Source: DATFCK01 sp045809745
GTDB taxonomy: Bacteria; Verrucomicrobiota; Verrucomicrobiia; Chthoniobacterales; UBA10450
Length of the DNA stretch: 64,000 bases
Direction: 5' to 3'
Assembly: GCA_045809745.1 (NCBI GenBank)
Contig: JBJMXE010000047.1
Span: 1-64,000 of the forward strand
Within the stretch, counting starts at the first letter, position 1; each line of letters begins with the position of its first letter. The translations under genes were made by a program, and so were the position numbers. The notes below the pieces were generated by a model. The model had not been told where the DNA came from. It ran no database searches and worked only from the letters and a program-made list of their open reading frames with translations. This document shows positions 43,668 through 53,208 of this stretch, one piece after another.

Positions 43668-46600
43668 ATGAAGCGCGTCTTCGAACATCCCCCCGAGGCA
43701 GAGAGCGGGAAACGCTACTGGCGGAGTGTTGACGAACTCAGCGACACGCCGGAGTTCCGCCAATGGCTGGAGCGCGAATTTCCCGATGGCGCCGCTCAGA
43801 TGGAGGATGAGTGGTCGAGACGAAGCTTCGTTAAGTTAATGGGAGCTTCGATGGCACTGGCCGGCGTCGGTCTGAGTAGTTGCCGCCGGCCGGAGATGCA
43901 CCTGGTTCCGTTCACCAAGAACGTCGAATGGACGATTCCCGGTAAGGCTCTCTATTATGCGACGGCAATGCCCCGGCGCGGCGGCGCGATACCGCTAGTC
44001 GCCACCACGGTCGATGGTCGCCCGATTAAGCTCGAGGGCAATCCACTTCATCCCGCGAGCGGCGGCGCCACCGATGTCTTTGCCCAGGCATCGATTCTCG
44101 ATCTTTACGATCCGACGCGGTCCCGGCGTTTCGCGCAGAAGGCGCAAAAGGGCGACCGGGAGAAGGGAACCAAAGCTGGAGCACCGGAAAGCCGCGAACG
44201 CGCCGATTTTGAGAAATATCTCGGTGAGTTGATGGGCAAGGTGAAAGGCGACGGCGGGGCCGGTCTCGCCTTTCTGGTGGAAGACCAGCCATCGCCTACT
44301 CGCGAACGTCTACGCGCCGAGTTGGAGCGGACATTCCCGGCAATGCGGTGGTGCGTCTACGATCCCACAAAGCCGGATGGCGATGCAGCCGCCGGTGCTG
44401 CTTTTGGCCCGAATACTTTGGTGGTTCCGAGGTTTGAACGCGCCGATGTGATCCTCGCGCTGGATGCGGATTTCCTCGATTGCGGTGACGGCGACCTCGG
44501 CTCGACTCGCGGCTTCACTTCGCGTCGTCGGGTAGCTCAGGCGAAGGATACAATGAACCGCCTCTACGTGGTGGAGAACCGGTTCACGTTAACGGGCTCA
44601 ATGGCGGATCACCGGCTGCGTTGTGCCGCCAGCCAGATTCCGCGCGTCGCGTACGCGTTTGCCCGTGAAATCGCAACCGCTACTGGTGATGGAGGATTGA
44701 ACGGATTGCTGGGCACGGTGCCTGCCCAATCTAACGACGGTCTCGATAGCGAGTGGATCAAACAGGCAGCCGCCGATCTTGCTTCAAAGGCGGGCGCGAG
44801 CCTGGTGGTGACCGGACCTCATCAGCCGGTGCCGGTGCAGCTGCTCGTTCATGGGATGAATGCCGCGCTGAAAAATATCGGCTCGACTTTGATGGTTAGG
44901 GATGTGCCGCGAAATCCGCGAACTATTCCCCTGCCGCAGTTGGCCGACGATATGGCCAACAATCGGGTGAAGCAGCTGTTTATCCTCGGCGGCGACCCGG
45001 TTTATAATGCCTTCAGGGGCCTGGCCAGGGATCCCCAAACCAAGCAGCCGCTGGAATGGGCTGATCTTCAGAAGCGCGTTCCGGACGTCGTTAGGCTAGG
45101 CTATCACGAGGATGCGACCTCGACGCTGAGTCAGTGGCATGTGCCCATGGCGCATTACCTTGAGAGCTGGGGAGATGCACTGGCGGGAGATGGCAGCTAC
45201 CTCTCGATCCAACCGATGATTATGCCGTTGTTCGGCGGTCTGTCGGAGATCAATTTATTGAACATGGTGCTAGGCCGTCCCGCGGTCGATGGCCCGCAAC
45301 TCATTCAGGATACGTTCAAGGCGACAGGGCCCTCGGGAGATTTAGACACGGCTTGGAAAAAGTTCGTCCATGACGGATTTGCCTCCCATGTGCAGGTGCG
45401 CGATCGCGCTGCGGCGACGATTGCCGGTGGCGCCGGCGCCGTGGTGCAACAGCAGTGGGCTTCTCTCCCTGCTCCAAATGAAAATTCGCCGGAGATCGTT
45501 TTCGTTCGCGACTATTCAATCGACGACGGCCGCTATATTAATAATGGCTGGCTCCAGGAGCTTCCGGACCCGATCACCAAGCTGACTTGGGACAACGGCG
45601 CGTTGGTTAGTCCGAATACCGCGTCGCGGCTGAATGTCGAGACCGGCGACCTCATCAATATCGCGATCACCGAAACTGCCCGCGACGCCAACAACGCTCC
45701 GATCAAACGAGAGTTAGTCATCGCCGCAATAGTTTCACCAGGCCACGCGGATCATTCGATCACCATTCCTCTGGGCTACGGCCGCGTCATGCCGGGATTC
45801 GATTCTCTGCCCTATGCCGGCGGAAGCATCGATGGCCAAAAACCGGGCGTCGCTGAGCAGCGCGGATTCAATGGCTATTTGCTGCGAACCGCGTCGAATC
45901 CACTTTTCGTGGTCGCCGACGGCAAGAATGTTGAGAGCGTCCAGGTGCAGAAGGCGGGCGGACATTATCCACTCTCCATCACCCAGGAACACTGGAGTAT
46001 CGAAGGCCGCGGCCTGGTTCGCGAAGCCACGCTCGATCATTACCGCGAAGAAAATGATTTCGTGAAGAAGGTGGCCGGCGACGAAGAGTTACCGGCGAAG
46101 TTGCCGTCGCTATACGCCCATCCGGCACTTAACGCCGAGCAGCAATGGGGAATGGCGGTCGATCTCAACGTTTGCACCGGTTGCAGTGCGTGTGTCATCG
46201 CCTGCCAGGCCGAGAATAACATTCCAGTTGTGGGCAAATTGCAGGTATCGCATGGCCGGGCGATGCACTGGCTGCGAATCGATCGTTATTACGCCAGCGA
46301 AAAAGGATTCGATCAGGACCGTGGGCAGTATCCGGAGAACCCGGAGATGGTGCACGAACCGATGATGTGCCAGCACTGCGAGAACGCTCCGTGCGAGACG
46401 GTCTGCCCGGTTAACGCCACGGTTCACAGCGAAGACGGGCTGAACGTGATGGCCTACAATCGCTGCGTCGGAACCCGGTATTGCGCTAACAACTGCCCGT
46501 TCAAGGTGCGGCGATTCAATTTCTTCGATTACAACCAGCGCCCGGTCGGGAAGAAGAAGATCGCCGGGCAATTCGGCACCTATCACGAATATCTTGGACC

Positions 46601-47117
46601 GCTCACCGAGAAGGGCGCACCTGATATCGTGAAGCTCCAGAAAAATCCGAATGTCACCGTGCGCATGCGCGGCGTGATGGAGAAGTGCACCTACTGCGTT
46701 CAACGAATCGAAGAAGCTAAAATTGCACAGCACGTCCGAGTCGGAACGAGCGGCGGTGATCTGCGCATTCCGCGCGATTCATTCACCAGCGCCTGTGCCG
46801 AAGCCTGCCCTAACGAGGCCATCGTGTTCGGCGATATCGCCGATCCGCAAAGCCGCGTGTCGATGATGAAACAGCAGGACCGCAATTACCGGTTGCTCCA
46901 GTATTTGAACGTGAACACCCGGACGAGTTATCTCGCCCGCATCCGAAATCCGAATCCGAAGATGCCGGATGCGAAACAGATCGGTGTAGCGAGCCCGGTG
47001 GAAAAAGAGCACACCGAGAACGTGAACCACGAATACGAAGACCAGCACGACAAAGGAAAACTGAAACGACCTTCCGATCGTGAGCCAAAAGGCGATGAGA
47101 GTCCCGCCAAAGGATAA
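43668..47117 (+). CDS. actB: ActB: iron-sulfur/molybdopterin-type subunit of alternative complex III
   Basis: Large peripheral subunit of alternative complex III (1149 residues). The N-terminus has a twin-arginine-like region (RRSFVKLMGASMALAGVGLSSC, Arg51-Arg52) that fits the TAT-variant-translocated type. Residues about 80-780 resemble a molybdopterin oxidoreductase without known cofactor ligands; residues about 834-1060 form an iron-sulfur domain with clusters at CTGCSACVIACQAEN, CQHCENAPCETVCPV, CVGTRYCANNCPF and CTYCVQR...CAEACPNEA. The tail is charged. actC starts 9 bp downstream. ActB is known to carry electrons from quinol through ActC/F to the hemes. Confidence 0.95.
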   Translation: MKRVFEHPPEAESGKRYWRSVDELSDTPEFRQWLEREFPDGAAQMEDEWSRRSFVKLMGASMALAGVGLSSCRRPEMHLVPFTKNVEWTIPGKALYYATAMPRRGGAIPLVATTVDGRPIKLEGNPLHPASGGATDVFAQASILDLYDPTRSRRFAQKAQKGDREKGTKAGAPESRERADFEKYLGELMGKVKGDGGAGLAFLVEDQPSPTRERLRAELERTFPAMRWCVYDPTKPDGDAAAGAAFGPNTLVVPRFERADVILALDADFLDCGDGDLGSTRGFTSRRRVAQAKDTMNRLYVVENRFTLTGSMADHRLRCAASQIPRVAYAFAREIATATGDGGLNGLLGTVPAQSNDGLDSEWIKQAAADLASKAGASLVVTGPHQPVPVQLLVHGMNAALKNIGSTLMVRDVPRNPRTIPLPQLADDMANNRVKQLFILGGDPVYNAFRGLARDPQTKQPLEWADLQKRVPDVVRLGYHEDATSTLSQWHVPMAHYLESWGDALAGDGSYLSIQPMIMPLFGGLSEINLLNMVLGRPAVDGPQLIQDTFKATGPSGDLDTAWKKFVHDGFASHVQVRDRAAATIAGGAGAVVQQQWASLPAPNENSPEIVFVRDYSIDDGRYINNGWLQELPDPITKLTWDNGALVSPNTASRLNVETGDLINIAITETARDANNAPIKRELVIAAIVSPGHADHSITIPLGYGRVMPGFDSLPYAGGSIDGQKPGVAEQRGFNGYLLRTASNPLFVVADGKNVESVQVQKAGGHYPLSITQEHWSIEGRGLVREATLDHYREENDFVKKVAGDEELPAKLPSLYAHPALNAEQQWGMAVDLNVCTGCSACVIACQAENNIPVVGKLQVSHGRAMHWLRIDRYYASEKGFDQDRGQYPENPEMVHEPMMCQHCENAPCETVCPVNATVHSEDGLNVMAYNRCVGTRYCANNCPFKVRRFNFFDYNQRPVGKKKIAGQFGTYHEYLGPLTEKGAPDIVKLQKNPNVTVRMRGVMEKCTYCVQRIEEAKIAQHVRVGTSGGDLRIPRDSFTSACAEACPNEAIVFGDIADPQSRVSMMKQQDRNYRLLQYLNVNTRTSYLARIRNPNPKMPDAKQIGVASPVEKEHTENVNHEYEDQHDKGKLKRPSDREPKGDESPAKG

Positions 47118-47126
47118 CGAGTAATC

Positions 47127-48587
47127 ATGGATAGCGCCTCAACCGTTCCAGATATCATCGAAGGAGAAGCCTCGAGTTCTCCGGAACGGCCATTGGCGCG
47201 CGTGCCGTTGGTGTTGCACCGGCGTAATTTCAGCTGGATCACGGAACGGATCGCCGGCGTGGTGGAGGGGCCAACCCCGAGATGGTGGTGGGTGACGTTC
47301 ACGATTACTTCGGCAATCGCCGCCATCGGTTTGTTTTGCATCGGCTACCAGATATCAACTGGTGTCGGCACCTGGGGATTGAATCACCCGGTCGGCTGGG
47401 CCTGGGACATTACCAATTTCGTGTTCTGGATCGGTATCGGACACGCCGGAACTCTGATTTCCGCCATTTTGTATCTGCTGCGACAGAAGTGGCGAACGTC
47501 GATCAACCGGGCGGCCGAAGCGATGACCCTGTTCGCGGTCATGTGCGCTGCCATTTTCCCCGGCATTCACGTTGGCCGAGTCTGGATGGCGTGGTTTCTG
47601 GCGCCATTGCCTAACAATTACGGAATCTGGCCTAACTTCCGCAGCCCGTTGATGTGGGACGTCTTCGCGGTCTCCACCTACTTCACGGTATCGGTCCTGT
47701 TTTGGTACACCGGCCTGGTTCCGGATCTCGCTACTCTGCGCGATCGCGCCACATCCAAAATTAAGAAGTTTTTGCTGGGATTGTTCGCGCTCGGCTGGCG
47801 CGGATCGAATCGCAACTGGCGCCATTACGAAATGGCCTATCTGCTGCTGGCCGGCCTTTCCACGCCCCTGGTGCTCTCAGTCCACAGTGTCGTGTCATTC
47901 GACTTCGCAACTTCGGTGCTGCCGACGTGGCATACGACGATCTTCCCGCCCTACTTCGTGGCCGGCGCCATCTTTGGCGGGTTCGCCATGGTCCTGACCT
48001 TGATGCTGCCGGCCCGGGCCATCTTCAAGCTGCACGACATCATTACACCGCAGCACGTCGACAAGATGGCGAAGGTCATTTTGTTAACCGGATCCTTCGT
48101 CGGTTACGCCTACGCCATGGAGTTTTTCATGGCCTGGTACAGCGGCAATCAGTACGAGCGGTTCGCGTTCTTCAACCGCGTCCTCGGCCCCTACTGGTGG
48201 TACTGGTGGGTGGGCATGTTGTTCTGCAATATGCTTTCGCCGCAGTTGTTCTGGTTCCGCTGGTGCCGGCGGAATGTGTACGTCGTCTACTTCGTTTGCA
48301 TGTGCGTGAACGCGGGCATGTGGTACGAGCGGTTCATCATTATCGTCGGCGGATTGCATCGCGACTTTCTGCCTTCGTCGTGGGGCTTGTTCCATGCCAC
48401 GTGGGTCGATATCTGGACGTTCATTGGCACGTTGGGGATCTTCACGTCGCTGTTCCTGGTGTTCATTAGGTTTCTGCCCATGATCGCCATGAGCGAAGTG
48501 AAGATCGTGGTGCCGGAAGCGGATCCGCATCATACCAGCGCTGCCGGACACCATCCGGTCGCGGCGGGCGGGAAGGAGCGCACATGA
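47127..48587 (+). CDS. actC: ActC: NrfD-like membrane subunit of alternative complex III
   Basis: Integral membrane quinol-binding subunit (486 residues) with about ten helices, of the NrfD/PsrC family. Recognisable features include FWIGIGHAGTLISAILYLLRQKWR and YNQRDY-free loops, PVGWAWDITNFVFWIGIGHAG, and LAPLPNNYGIWPNFRSPLMWDVFAVSTYF near residue 165. It is encoded 9 bp after actB and overlaps actD by 4 bp (48584-48587), so translation is coupled. Confidence 0.94.
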   Translation: MDSASTVPDIIEGEASSSPERPLARVPLVLHRRNFSWITERIAGVVEGPTPRWWWVTFTITSAIAAIGLFCIGYQISTGVGTWGLNHPVGWAWDITNFVFWIGIGHAGTLISAILYLLRQKWRTSINRAAEAMTLFAVMCAAIFPGIHVGRVWMAWFLAPLPNNYGIWPNFRSPLMWDVFAVSTYFTVSVLFWYTGLVPDLATLRDRATSKIKKFLLGLFALGWRGSNRNWRHYEMAYLLLAGLSTPLVLSVHSVVSFDFATSVLPTWHTTIFPPYFVAGAIFGGFAMVLTLMLPARAIFKLHDIITPQHVDKMAKVILLTGSFVGYAYAMEFFMAWYSGNQYERFAFFNRVLGPYWWYWWVGMLFCNMLSPQLFWFRWCRRNVYVVYFVCMCVNAGMWYERFIIIVGGLHRDFLPSSWGLFHATWVDIWTFIGTLGIFTSLFLVFIRFLPMIAMSEVKIVVPEADPHHTSAAGHHPVAAGGKERT

Positions 48588-49138
48588 GAACGCCTTCCGG
48601 TCACAAGGTTTACGCGATGGCCGCGGAATACCCGAGCGCTGCTTCATTATATGAGGCCGCTAAGATGGTGCGCGATGCGGGGTTCAAGCGGTGGGACGTA
48701 TTTTCGCCATTCCCGATTCACGGAATGGACGACGCCATGGGCTTGGGCAAATCCTGGCTCAGTGCGGTCGTGTTAGCCGGCGGTATCACTGGTTTGTTGA
48801 CTGCAATGGTCCTCGAGTTCGGCCCATCGTGGATCATCTATCCGTTGATCGTCCACGGGAAACCTTACACCTGGCGAACAGTGCCGGCATTCTTCCCGAT
48901 CATGTTCGAACTAACGATTCTGTTTTCTGCGTTCGCGGCGTTCTTTGCCTGGCAGATCATGAACGGGCTGCCGCGCTGGTACCATCCGATGTTCAACTGG
49001 AACCGATTCAGCCGCGCCAGTAACGATGGTTTTTTTCTGGCCATCGAAGCCCGTGATCCGCGATTCACCGAATTGGAGGCGCGCGACCTTCTGGAGCGCA
49101 GCGGCGGGCAGCACATCACCATCATTCACGAAGACTAA
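48584..49138 (+). CDS. actD: ActD: membrane subunit of alternative complex III (DUF3341)
   Basis: A 184-residue membrane subunit with two helices (about 59-81 and 94-130). The start YAMAAEYPSAASLYEAAKMVRDAGFKRWDVFSPFPIHGMDDAMGL is the DUF3341 signature. The 4-bp overlap with actC and the 2-bp gap to actE mark it as part of the operon. Its specific role in alternative complex III is structural. Confidence 0.94.
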   Translation: MRTPSGHKVYAMAAEYPSAASLYEAAKMVRDAGFKRWDVFSPFPIHGMDDAMGLGKSWLSAVVLAGGITGLLTAMVLEFGPSWIIYPLIVHGKPYTWRTVPAFFPIMFELTILFSAFAAFFAWQIMNGLPRWYHPMFNWNRFSRASNDGFFLAIEARDPRFTELEARDLLERSGGQHITIIHED

Positions 49139-49140
49139 CC

Positions 49141-49839
49141 ATGCTCCGCGGTTTTTTTCTAATCTCCTTGCTTCTGATGATCGCCGGAGTCGCCTACCTG
49201 GGATTCCGTGGCGAGAAAAGCAGCGCGCCGCCGTTCGAACTGTTCCCGGATATGGTTAGGCAGATGAAAGTCCGGGCTCAAGCGCCGCTCGACTTTTTCT
49301 CGGATCGCCGCGGCAGCCGAATGCCGATTGAAGGAAGTGTTCCGATCGGTTACGAACCGCCGAAGCCCCAATCCATTGCTACTCCGGCCGCTGGAGTGGC
49401 AACCGCACCGACTCGAGAACACGTCGCCTTCAGCGAGGGCACGGATTATTACAACACCGGCAAAATGGGTCCTGATCATTGGGGAACCGGCTTGCCGCCT
49501 GAAGTTGTCACTCCCGATCTGATGCGTCGAGGTCGCGAGCGTTTCAATATCACCTGTGCGATGTGCCACGGTGCGACTGCGGCCGGCAACGGCATAACCA
49601 AGCAGTACGGCCTGGCCACGGTAGTGACGCTTCAGGACGATCGCATCCGCGGAATGGCGGATGGGGAAATTTTCAACACCATCACGAATGGCAAGAACAC
49701 CATGATGCCTTATGGTGGCATCCTCACCGTAGGTGACCGATGGGCGATCATCGCTTATCTCCGCGCGCTTCAGCGTAGTCAGAACGCGACGGTTGCCGAC
49801 GTTCCGGAAAACGAACGAGCCTCTCTCGACAAAAAATGA
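49141..49839 (+). CDS. actE: ActE: monoheme cytochrome c of alternative complex III
   Basis: A 232-residue membrane-anchored cytochrome c. An N-terminal helix (FFLISLLLMIAGVAYLGF) is followed by a linker and one CxxCH heme site, CAMCH, in the RFNITCAMCHGATAAGNGI segment; the axial Met is likely in NTMMPYGGIL. It passes electrons from ActA towards the next acceptor. It starts 2 bp after actD and overlaps actF by 4 bp. Confidence 0.93.
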   Translation: MLRGFFLISLLLMIAGVAYLGFRGEKSSAPPFELFPDMVRQMKVRAQAPLDFFSDRRGSRMPIEGSVPIGYEPPKPQSIATPAAGVATAPTREHVAFSEGTDYYNTGKMGPDHWGTGLPPEVVTPDLMRRGRERFNITCAMCHGATAAGNGITKQYGLATVVTLQDDRIRGMADGEIFNTITNGKNTMMPYGGILTVGDRWAIIAYLRALQRSQNATVADVPENERASLDKK

Positions 49840-51038
49840 GCGATCGCCCACACGAACTTCCAACACCTGAAGGCGAGTACTTCGAGGCCGGCCGTTTCGC
49901 CGGGCTCTCTCTCATTCTTGGGGCGGTTGGATTCGCTGCGCTGGTGGTCAGCATGATCGGCGCAGCGGTGCAGCCGCTGCAATTCAGTTACTCGTGGCTG
50001 TTTGCGTTCGGCTATTTCTTCACCCTTTGCGCCGGTTGCTTCTTCTGGGCCATCGTGCACCACGCGGTTGATGCCGAGTGGTCTGTTGTCGTGCGGCGAC
50101 AGCTGGAAAACATCTCCTGTCTCATGGTGGTGTTGGCGCTGTTGTTCATTCCCATCTTTTTTCTGCGCCATCATCTCTACGACTGGCTGAACATTGCGCC
50201 TGGTCAGGATCCGGCGCTGGACAAGAAGCGCGCTTACTTAAACTGGAGCTTCTTCCTGATTCGCACGCTTTTCTATTTTGCGTTTTTCATTGTCGCTTCT
50301 CTGCTTCTGCGGCGGCTGTCGGTGAACCAGGATCGCGACGGTAATCCCGCTTTTACCATCCAAATGCGCAAAGTGGCTTTCGTGAGCCTTCCATTGTTCG
50401 CGCTCTCGTTAACCTTCGCAGCCTGCGATTGGTTCATGAGCCTGCATTACACCTGGGTCTCCACCATGTGGGGCGTCTACATTTTTGCCGGCGCCGCCGG
50501 CAGTTCGATGTCGCTGCTGGTCATTGTGATTACCGGATTGCGGGAGGCCGGTTACCTCCGGGAGGTGGTGACGCTCGAGCATTACCACATCATGGGTAAG
50601 TGGATGCTGGCCTTCAGTGTGTTCTGGGCCTACATCGGGTTCAGCCAGTACATGTTGATCTGGTACGCCAATATTCCCGAGGAAACGCAGTACTTCCTCG
50701 TCCGGAATACCGGCAGCTGGTGGAACCTCAGCAGTCTGCTCGTATTCGGCAGGTTCTTCGGGCCATTCGCGATTTTGTTGCTGCGTTCGATTAAAAAACA
50801 TCCGCACCAACTCGCCTGGATGGCGGCGTGGATCCTGTGCATGCAGATGCTGGATATCTACATCATCGTCCTGCCGGCGCTGCACGGCACCGGCGTGCAT
50901 CTCAGTATCTGGGATATCGTCAGCGTGATCGCCATCGGGTGCATCCTGGCTTTCGTTTACCTGCGCATCATCGGGCGCTCGTCGTTATTCCCGGTCCGCG
51001 ACCCACGCTTAATCGAATCCATTCGGATTGTGAACTGA
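49836..51038 (+). CDS. actF: ActF: membrane subunit of alternative complex III
   Basis: Second NrfD-like integral membrane subunit (400 residues) with about ten helices. Recognisable stretches are GCFFWAIVHHAVDAEWSVVVRRQLENIS, FLRHHLYDWL, and SFFLIRTLFYFAFFIV. It probably forms a quinol-binding site together with ActC. It overlaps actE by 4 bp. Downstream, instead of further act genes, come a small membrane protein and the cbb3-like set. Confidence 0.94.
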   Translation: MSDRPHELPTPEGEYFEAGRFAGLSLILGAVGFAALVVSMIGAAVQPLQFSYSWLFAFGYFFTLCAGCFFWAIVHHAVDAEWSVVVRRQLENISCLMVVLALLFIPIFFLRHHLYDWLNIAPGQDPALDKKRAYLNWSFFLIRTLFYFAFFIVASLLLRRLSVNQDRDGNPAFTIQMRKVAFVSLPLFALSLTFAACDWFMSLHYTWVSTMWGVYIFAGAAGSSMSLLVIVITGLREAGYLREVVTLEHYHIMGKWMLAFSVFWAYIGFSQYMLIWYANIPEETQYFLVRNTGSWWNLSSLLVFGRFFGPFAILLLRSIKKHPHQLAWMAAWILCMQMLDIYIIVLPALHGTGVHLSIWDIVSVIAIGCILAFVYLRIIGRSSLFPVRDPRLIESIRIVN

Positions 51039-51040
51039 CC

Positions 51041-51688
51041 ATGGCCGACGCACAAACACTTCGTCAGGTAGCGCAGGCCAGAACGCCGTTCTCGACCTGG
51101 TTAGGCGTAGTCCTGTTATTCGCCATCTTTGGATTGCTCGTTTGGGCAGTAATCGGTCCTTCTCGCCGCGGCTCGGATTACGAACAGAAGCGCTCGGAAA
51201 ACCGAATGGCAAAACTGAAAACACAAAGAGAACAGGATGTCACCGCCCTAACGGGATATGCCTGGATTGATAAAAACAAAGGCACGGTCCGGATTCCGAT
51301 CGAGCGCGCGATGGAATTAACCATGCCGCAACTCACGGCCAAAAAGCCCGCCCCCGCCGGTCCGATCGCAACGCCTGCGGCTCAGCCGCCGGCCGCCGCT
51401 TCCGGTGTTGCAGTTCCTCCTGCCGCGCCGGCACCGCCTGGTTCGCCGGCGCCGTCACTCACACCCAAGAGCATGGAAATTGAGGGCCACGGCGCGAAGG
51501 CTCAACCGGCCGCCGGAACCAACCCGCCGGGGGCTGCGCCTGGAACCCAGCCCGGCCCGTCTGCGTCACCGGCCGCTTCGCCTGCGCCGGCCGCCATTCC
51601 ACCGCGTGGGCCACTGCCTGGCGGCACTGCCACGCCTCCAGGATCCCCATTGCCAGTTAGGGGAAGTTCACCTTCTGCCGGCGGATGA
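51041..51688 (+). CDS. Membrane protein with Pro/Ala-rich tail, respiratory operon
   Basis: A 215-residue protein with one transmembrane helix near residues 20-38 (WLGVVLLFAIFGLLVWAVIG), then a motif TALTGYAWIDKNKGTVRIPIERAMELTMPQL seen in small proteins located between respiratory genes, and a long tail of over 120 residues of Pro, Ala, Gly and Ser. The start at 51041 follows the actF stop by 2 bases. The conserved YxWxDxxxGxVRIPIxRAME motif suggests a fixed partner, maybe an assembly factor; I cannot name it. It lies 32 bp before the CcoN-like gene. Confidence 0.6.
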   Translation: MADAQTLRQVAQARTPFSTWLGVVLLFAIFGLLVWAVIGPSRRGSDYEQKRSENRMAKLKTQREQDVTALTGYAWIDKNKGTVRIPIERAMELTMPQLTAKKPAPAGPIATPAAQPPAAASGVAVPPAAPAPPGSPAPSLTPKSMEIEGHGAKAQPAAGTNPPGAAPGTQPGPSASPAASPAPAAIPPRGPLPGGTATPPGSPLPVRGSSPSAGG

Positions 51689-51720
51689 TTATATGAACGT
51701 CACTGCGCAAGATAATTTTT

Positions 51721-53208
51721 ATGGATGCTGCTGAGATACCGCTAAAAGCGCCGGACCTGACAGTGGATGCGCCACCGAGCGATATCGAACAAGTCGAGCG
51801 CGCGCTGATCGACGCGTCGACCCGCGTGCCGGTGTTGATGTTCTACACCTCAGCGCTCGTCTGGCTGCTGATCGGCACGCTGTTGGCGATGGCGGTGTCC
51901 ATCAAAATGCACGCGCCCGATCTGCTGGCCAACATCAGCTTTTTGACGTGGGGACGGCTGCGACCGGCGCACGTCAACGTGATGATCTACGGCTGGGCAT
52001 CCATGGCGGCGATGGGGACGGCCATTTGGTTGATGGCGCGACTCTGCCGGACGGTATTGCGGCACCCGTTGCTGCTCGTGGCCGGTGCGGCCTTTTGGAA
52101 TTTTGGCGTGGTCGTTGGCGTTATCGCTGTACTGGCCGGTCAAAGTACCGGTTACCAGTGGTTGGAATTTCCACCGTATGCCTCTGTAATTCTGTTCGTC
52201 GCCTATACCCTGATCATGTCGTGGGCGGTGCTGATGTTCCGGTTCCGGCGCGGTGAACAAATTTATATTACGCAGTGGTATCTGTTAGGCGCGTTCCTTT
52301 GGTTTCCGTGGCTGTATGCCGCCGCTCAGGTGATGTTGTTTGTGGCTCCGGTGCAGGGCGTCCTCCAGGCGGGGGTGAACTGGTGGTACGCCAACAATCT
52401 TCTGTTCCTCTGGTTCGGCGCCATCGCGCTCGGCACCGCCTACTACATGATTCCGAAAGTAATCGGACGGCCGGTCTACAGTTATCACCTGGCCACGATC
52501 GGCTTCTGGACCTATGCGCTTTTCTCAAGTTGGACCGGAATGCAACGAATGGTCGATGGACCGTTCCCGGCCTGGATGATCACGGCTAGCATCGCCGCGA
52601 CCATCCTAACGATTATTCCCGTAGCCACCGTTGGCCTGAATCATCACATGACAATGCAGGGCTATTTCCCGCTGCTCCGCTACAGTCCGACCCTGCGGTT
52701 CACGGTTTTTGGCGCGATTTCCTACACCGTGTTCAGCGCCGTCGGAGTTGTGATTTCGCTGCGTTCCACGAGTCGTTTTCTTGATTTCAGTCAGGCCAGT
52801 ATCGCCTATTCGCACATGGGCCTTTACGCGTTTGTGACGATGATCCTGTTCGGCTCGATGTATTACATCGTACCGCGTTTGGTCGGCCGCGAGTGGCGCT
52901 ACGCTTCGTTGATCAAACTTCATTTCTGGGCGTCGGCTTATGGGGTGGGCTTGATGTCGCTGATGTTAATGGCCGCGGCTGTTGTGCAGGGGACCTCCCT
53001 GGATAATGCGACGCTACCGTTTACTGAGACCACGCAATCGATTCTGCCTTATCTGCGCGGTCGGAGTCTGGCCGGTCTGCTCATGACCGCTTCCCATTTC
53101 ATTTTCGCGTTCCATTTCGGCCTGATGCTCTTTGGTCTTGGACGCACCGCCAGTGTGCCCACGTTTCTCAACCCGGTCGAAGCCGAAGGATCGGAGCCTC
53201 ACCTATGA
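51721..53208 (+). CDS. CcoN-like heme-copper oxidase subunit lacking the catalytic ligands
   Basis: A 495-residue membrane protein with about twelve helices, clearly of the cbb3 CcoN family. The low-spin heme b ligands His84 (RPAHVNVM) and His365 (AYSHMG) are kept. The expected CuB and high-spin heme ligands are not: in WWYANN the His of WWYVHN is Asn225, in TGMQRMVDGP the HH pair is Gln275-Arg276, and in IAYSHMG the heme b3 His is Tyr363. The flanks are otherwise conserved. It probably cannot reduce oxygen and may only carry electrons or act as a scaffold. It overlaps the CcoO-like gene by 4 bp. ccoN is not used as symbol because the activity is doubtful. Confidence 0.88.
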   Translation: MDAAEIPLKAPDLTVDAPPSDIEQVERALIDASTRVPVLMFYTSALVWLLIGTLLAMAVSIKMHAPDLLANISFLTWGRLRPAHVNVMIYGWASMAAMGTAIWLMARLCRTVLRHPLLLVAGAAFWNFGVVVGVIAVLAGQSTGYQWLEFPPYASVILFVAYTLIMSWAVLMFRFRRGEQIYITQWYLLGAFLWFPWLYAAAQVMLFVAPVQGVLQAGVNWWYANNLLFLWFGAIALGTAYYMIPKVIGRPVYSYHLATIGFWTYALFSSWTGMQRMVDGPFPAWMITASIAATILTIIPVATVGLNHHMTMQGYFPLLRYSPTLRFTVFGAISYTVFSAVGVVISLRSTSRFLDFSQASIAYSHMGLYAFVTMILFGSMYYIVPRLVGREWRYASLIKLHFWASAYGVGLMSLMLMAAAVVQGTSLDNATLPFTETTQSILPYLRGRSLAGLLMTASHFIFAFHFGLMLFGLGRTASVPTFLNPVEAEGSEPHL

